This document shows, piece after piece, positions 59,087-64,000 of a DNA stretch of 64,000 bases. Source of the stretch: a virus; IMG/VR virus record IMGVR_UViG_3300002835_000015, positions 62,001-126,000 of that record; one strand, 5' to 3'. Numbering within the stretch: the first letter of the stretch is position 1; each line of letters starts with the position of its first letter. The position numbers were made by a program, and so were the translations under genes. The notes beneath the pieces are model-generated. The model worked only from the letters and a program-made list of their open reading frames with translations, made no database searches and was not told the origin of the DNA.

Positions 59087-59393
59087 TATATGGCCTATTC
59101 TTGATTTTGAGTGATATTTGTTCACAGTCAGTGACTACATTTGTATTCCAGCTTTTGTAGTCCATCAAATGGCCCAATAATAGATGACAATCAGAGCATA
59201 ATGTGATTAAATTATCTGGATTTAATTCATTACTTGGATCTAAATGATATGGTATTATGTGATGAACTTGTAGATCGTTTTTTCTCCTACACGCCTGACA
59301 AATTGATTGATGTTTTAAATGTTCCTTCCTGACGTTAGACCACTTGGGCGATCTAGAATAGTCAGATATTTTATCTCTTAACCAATTAAACAT
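59031..59393 (-). CDS. HNH endonuclease, small
   Basis: The 120-residue protein has a canonical HNH core with zinc-type cysteines: HQSICQACRRKNDLQVHHIIP, ELNPDNLITLCSDCHLLLGH. The N-terminus is basic. Such small HNH enzymes are either homing endonucleases or terminase-linked nicking enzymes; no terminase lies nearby. It overlaps the protease start by 56 bases and has a GTGTATA element 32 bases upstream, so it could be a mobile insertion in front of the protease. Confidence 0.85.
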   Translation of the reverse strand: MFNWLRDKISDYSRSPKWSNVRKEHLKHQSICQACRRKNDLQVHHIIPYHLDPSNELNPDNLITLCSDCHLLLGHLMDYKSWNTNVVTDCEQISLKIKNRPYNEQTYQQPRSWISYWFNI

Positions 59394-59424
59394 AATTTTC
59401 CCATAAGATTAAAAAAACCCTTAT

Positions 59425-59434
59425 ATATATACAC
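59425..59434 (-). promoter_or_regulatory. Candidate phage-type promoter element GTGTATATAT
   Basis: Minus-strand GTGTATATAT directly follows the terminator of the upstream gene and ends 31 bases before the HNH start at 59393. The same 10-mer is found at 62032-62041. Confidence 0.45.
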
Positions 59435-59435
59435 T

Positions 59436-59467
59436 AAATAAAAAAGGGGGCAGCTTTCGCCACCCCC
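59436..59467 (-). terminator. Intrinsic terminator of Ig-like virion gene
   Basis: GGGGGTGGC (59467-59459) and GCTGCCCCC (59454-59446) on the minus strand form a 9-bp stem with two G-U pairs and a GAAA loop, followed by TTTTTTATTTAG. Confidence 0.92.
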
Positions 59468-59496
59468 TGATTCATTACTTATTAGGTAACTATTGT

Positions 59497-59790
59497 TCAC
59501 TCTTCACGAACAAAAGCCACGCCAAATTCACCCGGTGCTACGGGAGGTACAGTATCAACAGCAGTAAACTCCACGGTGGCTGGCGAACTTACATTGCCAG
59601 CATCGTCAACGTCTACTAAGGTTAAAACAACACTATCATTATCTGAGAATGATAGCTCACCAAAACTGGTGGTATTTGCTGGGAAGGGCGATGTTGAACG
59701 AACTTCACCATTAACAGCCACTGAAAGTCTACGCTCTGAAACGTCACTATCAACAACTGGGCCAGCGGTTACATTATAAACTAGTGCCAT
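59497..59790 (-). CDS. Ig-like / FN3-like virion decoration protein
   Basis: From ATG 59790 (AGAGAGGAA upstream) the product has 97 residues and one all-beta domain: ALVYNVTAGPVVDSDV, SERRLSVAVNG, LSFSDNDSVVLTLVDVDDAGN and VEFTAVDTVPPVAPG, the strand and 'V-P-P' pattern of fibronectin-III/Ig-like phage decoration domains. The open frame extends 41 codons upstream, but that part lacks a ribosome site. With its own strong terminator it is likely an abundant virion surface protein. Confidence 0.72.
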   Translation of the reverse strand: MALVYNVTAGPVVDSDVSERRLSVAVNGEVRSTSPFPANTTSFGELSFSDNDSVVLTLVDVDDAGNVSSPATVEFTAVDTVPPVAPGEFGVAFVREE

Positions 59791-59917
59791 AGAAAATTCC
59801 TCTCTGTATAAAAAATCACACTTAAATGCTATAGGATAGATACTACGCATATCCATCTTTCGCAAAACTTTTAGATATCTATTAAATAGTCTGTCATTTA
59901 GCCATAAAAACATAAAT

Positions 59918-60088
59918 CTACTCTGCTTTGTATGTTAGCTCATCTACCTTTTCCATTATTATACTCATCTTGTGCTCATTTACACTGTGGCTCTGATTAA
60001 TTTCATTAAGTATGTCAATATATAGTAAATTTACCGATAAAGATGATACTAATATTGAAAGTAATAATGCTACAAATGTATATTTCAT
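59918..60088 (-). CDS. Small signal/anchor protein
   Basis: ATG 60088, preceded by TAAGGAG, gives a 56-residue product with one hydrophobic segment, MKYTFVALLLSILVSSLSVNLLYI, and a polar helical tail (SVNEHKMSIIMEKVDELTY). It is a secreted peptide or single-span protein. A GTGTATAAAA element lies 42 bases upstream, inside the end of the coiled-coil gene. Function unknown. Confidence 0.5.
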   Translation of the reverse strand: MKYTFVALLLSILVSSLSVNLLYIDILNEINQSHSVNEHKMSIIMEKVDELTYKAE

Positions 60089-60123
60089 GAATAAACTCCT
60101 TAAGGTGGGATATTTTAGGTAGG

Positions 60124-60327
60124 CTACCATTTTATACACCAACCGGGGGGTTTATCGTTGTCTAAAATGGCTTTTCTTTCTTCTCTAAGTAGGGCTATTT
60201 CTTTTCTTTGGGTTTTTACTTCCAGTTTTAATGATTCTACTATATTTTTAAGGGATTCTATATCCCTCAACAGTTTATTTATATAGTCATCTATATCTAC
60301 TGGAAAGTCATTTATATTAATCTTCAT
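60124..60327 (-). CDS. Small coiled-coil protein
   Basis: The 67-residue product is dominated by a heptad coiled coil (IESLKNIVESLKLEVKTQRKE, IALLREERKAILDN) after a short N-terminal beta-like part. It overlaps the HNH gene upstream by 11 bases. Probably an oligomerising small adaptor; no family. Confidence 0.5.
   Translation of the reverse strand: MKININDFPVDIDDYINKLLRDIESLKNIVESLKLEVKTQRKEIALLREERKAILDNDKPPGWCIKW
60130..60139 (-). promoter_or_regulatory. Candidate phage-type promoter element GTGTATAAAA
   Basis: Minus-strand GTGTATAAAA near the 3' end of the coiled-coil gene ends 41 bases before the ATG at 60088. It is identical to the element at 30969-30978. Confidence 0.35.
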
Positions 60328-60886
60328 CTATTGATCCATAATGTTTTACTGCCGCCCTAGCATTTTGCTTGTGGGTTACTCTCTCTAAATTATCAAGGCT
60401 ATTATTAGACTTATTGTGATCTATATGATTGACGATGAATAACTCTCTTAGAAATACTTTGATAGATTCTGGAGTCTTTTTATAGTCTTTTGCATTAATT
60501 TCTTTTGGTAGATTTTGATCAAATGGCTTCCAGCTATCAATTACTAATTTATGAACTCGACAATTTAATGATTGTCTTTTAGCTCCATATCTTCCTTTTG
60601 AGCTATATTCATAATCAAAAGTACCACAATCAAATGAAATATCCACCTTATTATATCCTTGCTTACATATACGAGGTTTTAAAAGTTTTTTATATGAAGT
60701 ATCAATAATGCAAATACGATAACCACTTTTTTCCTCATTAATTCTTTTAAAATGAGAGTATATATTACCACTTTTTGAAACGCTGTATTCTTTTATTGGA
60801 ATTCCATTCAAGATTACTGTGGTTAACTCTTCTTCATCGTCTACTTGATCTTCTGAAAAATCAAACTCTAGTTGATTCATTTGCAT
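60317..60886 (-). CDS. HNH homing-type endonuclease
   Basis: From ATG 60886, with GGAGGG just upstream, the product has 189 residues. The C-terminal third has FIVNHIDHNKSNNSLDNLERVTHKQNA, the HNH_3 core with H-I-D-H and N-N-L. The N-terminal part (IKEYSVSKSGNIYSHFKRINEE) looks like a NUMOD4-type DNA-binding module. It overlaps the upstream small gene by 26 bases. This is one of at least six homing-type nucleases in the window. Confidence 0.85.
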   Translation of the reverse strand: MQMNQLEFDFSEDQVDDEEELTTVILNGIPIKEYSVSKSGNIYSHFKRINEEKSGYRICIIDTSYKKLLKPRICKQGYNKVDISFDCGTFDYEYSSKGRYGAKRQSLNCRVHKLVIDSWKPFDQNLPKEINAKDYKKTPESIKVFLRELFIVNHIDHNKSNNSLDNLERVTHKQNARAAVKHYGSIDED

Positions 60887-61151
60887 ATAAAGCCCTCCCA
60901 AGTGCTATTCTAACACCAAGTTTCTTATCATAGTTATCTTCTGTGCTACAAATAGCAAGTCCATGAAAACGTTCGCCAGTAGGAGAATCAATAATAACTT
61001 CGGTAGAGCCACCCTTGGTATCTGGGCCAATAATTCCATCAGTATAACCATAGACTCTCTTACCGTTTTGCCAAGCATGATATCCATTATAAAGACGGTT
61101 GTGAAAAACTTTTACTTTGTATCCATTGTCTTGCAATTCTTTGACAGTCAT
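60861..61151 (-). CDS. Small unknown protein near tRNA
   Basis: The 96-residue product starts MTVKELQDNGYKVKVFHNRL and has YGYTDGIIGPDTKGGSTEVII and SPTGERFHGLAICSTEDN, a compact beta-rich fold without known motif. It ends KLGVRIALGRALYANEST. The region around the ATG at 61151 lies just downstream of the tRNA 3' end, so tRNA and mRNA probably share the promoter at 61269-61297. Function unknown. Confidence 0.5.
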   Translation of the reverse strand: MTVKELQDNGYKVKVFHNRLYNGYHAWQNGKRVYGYTDGIIGPDTKGGSTEVIIDSPTGERFHGLAICSTEDNYDKKLGVRIALGRALYANESTRV

Positions 61152-61176
61152 TATTCAACCTTTCATAAAAAAGTAA

Positions 61177-61263
61177 CGGAAGAAGTAGGATTCGAACCCA
61201 CGGAAGTTTTTACGCTTCTTCTGATTAGTAATCAGATGCATTAGTCCACTCTGCCATTCTTCC
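61177..61263 (-). tRNA. tRNA-Ser, anticodon ACT
   Basis: An 87-base class II tRNA. The acceptor pairs GGAAGAA with TTCTTCC (7 bp), discriminator G as in bacterial tRNA-Ser; the T arm is GTGGG-TTCGAAT-CCTAC; a D arm GCAG...TGC is present; the anticodon stem TCTGA/TCAGA encloses TTACTAA, giving anticodon ACT; and a long variable arm (AGAAGCGTAAAAACTTC) forms a stem. CCA is not encoded. The anticodon with A at position 34 would decode AGU Ser; bacterial Ser tRNAs for AGY normally use GCT. Promoter starts almost at its 5' end. Confidence 0.93.
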
Positions 61264-61268
61264 TACTA

Positions 61269-61297
61269 ATTGTATCTCTATTAGTTGCTATTGTCAA
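61269..61297 (-). promoter_or_regulatory. Sigma-70-type promoter for the tRNA
   Basis: Minus-strand TTGACA (61297-61292) and TACAAT (61274-61269) are 17 bases apart, wholly inside the gap between tmRNA and tRNA. The predicted start at about 61262 is next to the first tRNA base at 61263, so the tRNA would have almost no leader. Confidence 0.75.
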
Positions 61298-61298
61298 G

Positions 61299-61646
61299 TG
61301 GAGGCGGCGAGAATCGAACTCGCGTCCAGAATAATTTCAATATAAACATCTACATCCTTAGTTAGTTGTTCTCGCACAGCTAACAAAGCTAACAGAATTA
61401 TCTGTGTCAGATTGAATACAATCATTACCCCCATTTATGTTTGGTGAGGATACCATATCCGATTATCGGAGTCAGCATGATTGGGCAATACGGTTCATGC
61501 CACCGCACTCTTGCCTAACTAGGTCAGGCAGCGAGAGCGAAACGAGTTTCGCCAACTAACATTTTAATCGACTTTTATACTGGCCGGTCGATTAACCAGT
61601 GGATGCCATCTATATATCCGTTTACCTGTCGATACCTTTCGCCCCC
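61299..61646 (-). ncRNA. ssrA: Transfer-messenger RNA (tmRNA)
   Basis: A single-piece 348-base tmRNA. The 5' end GGGGGCG pairs with CGCCTCC at the 3' end, giving a 7-bp acceptor with a G-U at pair 3 (alanine identity), discriminator A, CCA not encoded. The T arm is GCGAG-TTCGATT-CTCGC. Pseudoknot PK1 is exact (ACTGG/CCAGT and TTAATCGAC/GTCGATTAA). The tag reading frame ends V-G-E-T-R-F-A-L-A-A then TGA, the stop lying in helix 5 as in E. coli. The first base directly follows the thioredoxin stop codon. It rescues stalled ribosomes. Confidence 0.97.
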
Positions 61647-61988
61647 TTATTTTAAGAAGTTTATTAAACCGCTTGGCCCATTATAGCCAATCTTCCTTCC
61701 CTTCTCTTTACCGTTTTCGAAAACCACAAAGGCAGGGATCGTCTTTATATTGTAGCCTTCAACGATGTCTTTGTCAACATCAAAATCTACGTCTACGATG
61801 GTATAATTTTTTACAATCTCTGATAGTTGTGGGTCATTCTTCATATCATTCTTAGCTATGTGGCAGTATTTACACCAATCGGCGGAAAATATGATTAAAA
61901 CCTTTTCGTTTGTATTATCAAAAGCAAAAACAGAAGCGATAGATATTAAACACGAAATCAAAAGGATAGATACTAGTGTATTTCTCAT
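61647..61988 (-). CDS. Exported thioredoxin-fold protein
   Basis: The 113-residue protein has a signal peptide, LVSILLISCLISIASVFA, then a thioredoxin fold with the active site SADWCKYCHIAK (C-K-Y-C instead of C-G-P-C) and the cis-Pro in YNIKTIPAFVVFENGK. It should act as a disulphide exchange or reductase enzyme in the periplasm. CTGGAGGG precedes the ATG and a GTGTATATAT element lies 44 bases upstream. The stop codon abuts the tmRNA 5' end, so both may be one transcript. Confidence 0.88.
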   Translation of the reverse strand: MRNTLVSILLISCLISIASVFAFDNTNEKVLIIFSADWCKYCHIAKNDMKNDPQLSEIVKNYTIVDVDFDVDKDIVEGYNIKTIPAFVVFENGKEKGRKIGYNGPSGLINFLK

Positions 61989-62031
61989 GCTATAACCCTC
62001 CAGTTGGTAAATAATATATTCTACCTTGAAT

Positions 62032-62041
62032 ATATATACAC
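62032..62041 (-). promoter_or_regulatory. Candidate phage-type promoter element GTGTATATAT
   Basis: Minus-strand GTGTATATAT lies in the 60-base gap before the thioredoxin gene, ending 43 bases ahead of the ATG at 61988. It may drive both thioredoxin and tmRNA. Confidence 0.4.
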
Positions 62042-62048
62042 TTTTTAA

Positions 62049-62237
62049 TCAATCATTATTATCAACACCACCCTCGTATGTTAACTTGGGTATTAAATCA
62101 TCATTTGTTTGTTCTACCTTTTTGATGGTGATCACCAAGAATGTATCTCCTTGGTGATTTCCACCATCCAGTAATTTTTTCAGAGCATTACATACCTTTT
62201 CGCATGTAAGTTCTGGATTTATTTTAAAGCAAATCAT
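62049..62237 (-). CDS. Small unknown protein
   Basis: The 62-residue product (MICFKINPELTCEKVCNALKK...) starts at an ATGA overlap with the 30-residue membrane gene. It has a helical N-terminus and a beta strand TFLVITIKKVEQ, and ends acidic. No known family. Confidence 0.45.
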   Translation of the reverse strand: MICFKINPELTCEKVCNALKKLLDGGNHQGDTFLVITIKKVEQTNDDLIPKLTYEGGVDNND

Positions 62238-62326
62238 CTTTTCTCAATTTGACAGATTATTACTGTGACTATTGCACATATAATATATACTATACCCAAT
62301 ATTGTCCAAGCGGTTGGTTCATTCAT
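62234..62326 (-). CDS. Very small single-span membrane protein (30 aa)
   Basis: The frame from ATG 62326 to TGA 62234 encodes MNEPTAWTILGIVYIICAIV and then TVIICQIEKR, one hydrophobic helix with a basic end. The start lies eight bases within the previous gene and the stop overlaps the next start as ATGA. This chain of overlaps supports translation even at this length. Function unknown. Confidence 0.5.
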   Translation of the reverse strand: MNEPTAWTILGIVYIICAIVTVIICQIEKR

Positions 62327-62531
62327 TTAAATCGACCTCAATTTCTGCACCATCAAATACCCAATGATCTATACTATCTATATAGTTGTGGGTTGGAATT
62401 GGTTCATTTACAATTTTGAATTTAACGTCAAAAATTCCACTTATTCCTTGATTTTGATAAAGATACTTTATAATAGCATCCTTAACATCTTCATCGCTCA
62501 TAGTTATATGAGTCTTGTTATTAATCTTCAT
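62319..62531 (-). CDS. Small unknown protein
   Basis: From ATG 62531 (GGAG upstream) the product has 70 residues: MKINNKTHITMSDEDVKDAI, then YLYQNQGISGIFDVKFKIVNE and WVFDGAEIEVDL. The helix-plus-beta layout resembles small phage proteins found in T4-like accessory regions. The start lies 11 bases inside the previous gene. A longer reading from 62564 lacks a ribosome site. Confidence 0.45.
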   Translation of the reverse strand: MKINNKTHITMSDEDVKDAIIKYLYQNQGISGIFDVKFKIVNEPIPTHNYIDSIDHWVFDGAEIEVDLNE

Positions 62532-62718
62532 GGTTCTCCATAACAAATTTTTTGCTTTGCTCATTAAATAGTTTAGATATTAGATAGAATCTTTCATTTT
62601 CTAAGTATTGAATTTGTTCGTTTATGAAATCTATTCGTTTCTTAGTATCTTGTATACCTATACTGTTTTCGTACTTTTCTTTCATATACTCATTTAGTTG
62701 TTGTTCTCTTTTACTCAT
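62521..62718 (-). CDS. Small helical protein
   Basis: The 65-residue product is a helical, coiled-coil-like protein (KREQQLNEYMKEKYENS, KKRIDFINEQIQYLENERFYL). It overlaps both neighbours. No known family; possibly an oligomerising or adaptor protein. Confidence 0.45.
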   Translation of the reverse strand: MSKREQQLNEYMKEKYENSIGIQDTKKRIDFINEQIQYLENERFYLISKLFNEQSKKFVMENHED

Positions 62719-62854
62719 TGGTTATTGCCTTTAGCTTTTTTGTGATATTCTCTATAGTTTTAATAACCGGTGCTGTTAATGCATAGTCTTTTTTATATGC
62801 CTGTATAGCATCTATAATCTTCCAAGCCTCATTTTTAGAAATATCAATGTTCAT
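62711..62854 (-). CDS. Very small helical protein (47 aa)
   Basis: The frame starts at ATG 62854, overlapping the previous stop as ATGA, and ends TAA at 62711, eight bases into the next gene. It encodes MNIDISKNEAWKIIDAIQAY, then KKDYALTAPVIKTIENITKK. It fills the only gap in this chain of small genes and has a normal helical composition. Function unknown. Confidence 0.5.
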   Translation of the reverse strand: MNIDISKNEAWKIIDAIQAYKKDYALTAPVIKTIENITKKLKAITNE

Positions 62855-63021
62855 ACAAATAACCTGTCCTTTAGCAATTCTGCAATAGTTTCATTAATAT
62901 TTATTCCGTTTACAACTATATCTTTGTTAGAATCATATTCATCAATTTCCATATATTTCATGGCATTATTGAAACACCAAAAGATAGCAAACTTTTGTTC
63001 TTTTGTGAGATTACCATTCAT
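62851..63021 (-). CDS. Small unknown protein
   Basis: From ATG 63021 the product has 56 residues (MNGNLTKEQKFAIFWCFNNAM...), with a helical hydrophobic middle and VVNGININETIAELLKDRL at the end. GGGAA lies ten bases upstream. An alternative ATG at 63054 adds 11 residues but has only a weak ribosome site. Function unknown. Confidence 0.45.
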   Translation of the reverse strand: MNGNLTKEQKFAIFWCFNNAMKYMEIDEYDSNKDIVVNGININETIAELLKDRLFV

Positions 63022-63370
63022 TTCTATAAATTCCCGGTTGTAATCTTGGCTCATAAGGTTTAACAGTCCATCCCATCATCATTAAATCTAATTTAATTTC
63101 ATCAGTAACAACCCCTTCGTTGCCAGAACAATACCAATCCATATATTCTCCACTATTGATTATATCAGCTACTATGCCGCCAGACATTCTCCATGAGCAA
63201 GTCCACTCTTTATCACCATAAAAGAATCTGTTATTGCACAAAGCCCCATATAGGTCTGTGCAATAGACTTGGCTATTAATACATTTGGCTACTATACGTT
63301 CATTATTAATGAGATCATATTCTAAGTCTGGCTTATCAAAAACTGCTTTTAGTGTACCATTTAAGTCCAT
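63011..63370 (-). CDS. Unknown phage protein
   Basis: The 119-residue protein is mixed alpha/beta with several Cys and Trp (KEWTCSWRMSGGIVADIINSG, YMDWYCSGNEG). The centre IVADIINSG...YMDWYCSGNEG and the C-terminal MMGWTVKPYEPRLQ look conserved in character, but I recognise no family. It overlaps the truncated gene upstream by ten bases. Confidence 0.5.
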   Translation of the reverse strand: MDLNGTLKAVFDKPDLEYDLINNERIVAKCINSQVYCTDLYGALCNNRFFYGDKEWTCSWRMSGGIVADIINSGEYMDWYCSGNEGVVTDEIKLDLMMMGWTVKPYEPRLQPGIYRNEW

Positions 63371-64000
63371 AGCGAACTCCTAATCTTAATTAGTTCAATT
63401 AGTTTTTCAGTATCTTCTTCGTCATACTTATGCTCCATCTCATCAATTTTGCGATAGTAATACTTTCCGTCTTTTTCTTTAGTGAACAGATCATATGGAT
63501 TCGCCCTGTAGTCTCTATCTAGCCACCAATTGTAAAGTTCCAAAATCTTTTGAGAGGCTATTGCTTGTGCTGTTGCCTTATTGTAATCTTCATCATCTGG
63601 ATTAAAACCATTATCTTCATTAAGTTTAAGGTCACAGGCCCAATTTAAATAGTCTAATCCTGCTTGTTTGCATCTTCCGTTAACAAACTTATAGTTACGC
63701 TCTGGATATGCTTTCATCAAATGAGCCTGATCACTCTCAACAAAAAGAACTAACTCATTAAAAAGACCATGAAGAATACGATAGTCAAGATCATAATACT
63801 TCCCCGGCTTTAGTCCTGTTCGTAAATAATGAAGTTTGTCAATATATCTGTTACGAACATAAACTTCTATGGTATAGTAAATATCCATAGGAAGATGCAC
63901 AATGTCCTGTAAAAAGTTTAGAACTTCTTCAGCAATCCAGTGTCGTAAAGGGTGTTTTGTTTTAGATTCTTGTCTCCAAGTTTCCCATTCATCTAAACCT
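63361..64000 (-). CDS. Unknown phage protein, 5'-truncated by window edge
   Basis: The frame is open to base 64000; a GTG at 63900 and an ATG at 63888 are internal, since the upstream residues (EWETWRQESKTKHPLRHWIA, EEVLNFLQDIVHL) continue the same helical, Trp-rich protein. About 212 residues are visible. NYKFVNGRCKQAGLDYLNWAC and a long charged helix near the C-terminus are visible. Function unknown. Confidence 0.6.
   Translation of the reverse strand, partial: GLDEWETWRQESKTKHPLRHWIAEEVLNFLQDIVHLPMDIYYTIEVYVRNRYIDKLHYLRTGLKPGKYYDLDYRILHGLFNELVLFVESDQAHLMKAYPERNYKFVNGRCKQAGLDYLNWACDLKLNEDNGFNPDDEDYNKATAQAIASQKILELYNWWLDRDYRANPYDLFTKEKDGKYYYRKIDEMEHKYDEEDTEKLIELIKIRSSLWT

Noticed and set aside
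63888-63900. GTG/ATG near 63.9 kb as the start of the last gene
   Set aside because: The frame continues upstream to the window edge with the same protein-like composition, so the gene is truncated by the edge.

Overview
The window is a 64-kb piece of a double-stranded DNA bacteriophage genome. It is AT-rich, close to gapless, and starts and ends inside genes. Phage origin is shown by rIIA/rIIB-like genes, fibre-like proteins with a phage N-terminal module, a gp55-like sigma factor, split phage-style replication genes, ribonucleotide reductase interrupted by a homing endonuclease, PhoH, dUTPase and ThyX. The host is a bacterium that cannot be named from the sequence. Consensus-like sigma-70 promoters, Shine-Dalgarno sites, a lipobox protein and exported redox and protease proteins fit a Gram-negative-type host. 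Features recall T4-like myoviruses (rII pair, late-sigma-like protein, NrdA/B, dNMP kinase, UvsX-type RecA), but the replicase is a DnaE-type (Pol III alpha) enzyme, not a T4-type polymerase.

Layout, left to right. Bases 1-2226 hold two rightward structural genes, the first cut by the window edge. From 2257 to the right edge nearly everything runs leftward (minus strand). 2257-4386: recombination-like protein, zinc ribbon, Vsr-like homing nuclease. 4343-13416: a glycosylation island with several glycosyltransferases, a nucleotidyltransferase-like protein and a methyltransferase-like protein. 13417-30213: replication and recombination (SSB-like protein, DnaE in two genes with a DnaQ-like exonuclease gene between them, Cas4/RecB-like nuclease, dNMP kinase, primase, DnaB helicase, RecA, Vsr-like nuclease, PhoH). 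30998-35165: dUTPase, NrdB, HNH, NrdA. 35192-44896: envelope and virion block (lipoprotein, membrane proteins, two fibre+trypsin-like-protease pairs in tandem, papain-like peptidase, holin-like protein, membrane PAS protein, an abundant-looking virion protein). 44981-49234: sigma factor, glycosyltransferase, nucleoside deoxyribosyltransferase, deaminase, SSB. 50003-56653: dCMP deaminase, GMP reductase, rIIB, rIIA, ThyX, PRTase-like protein. 57192-64000: glycosyltransferase, an isolated rightward gene, exported serine protease, HNH genes, a tRNA-Ser, a tmRNA directly abutting a thioredoxin gene, and a chain of overlapping small genes.

Regulation. Four near-consensus host-type promoters (TTGACT/A, 16-17 bp spacing, TATAAT-like) precede dnaE, a membrane gene, rIIA and the tRNA. 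A second element, GTGTATA plus three A/T-rich bases, sits mostly 31-43 nt before eight start codons, including isolated virion-type genes and homing endonuclease genes. It is my candidate for the promoter read by the phage sigma factor. Six hairpin terminators are visible.

How the parts cooperate: the replisome and nucleotide genes make phage DNA; GMP reductase, dCMP deaminase and ThyX would shift host G and C nucleotides towards A and T, matching the AT-rich genome; the late block supplies fibres, proteases and lysis functions; the glycosyltransferases probably decorate virion, envelope or DNA; tmRNA and tRNA support translation late in infection. The most unusual items are the split replicase with embedded exonuclease gene, the duplicated fibre/protease cassette, and the candidate sigma-factor regulon.
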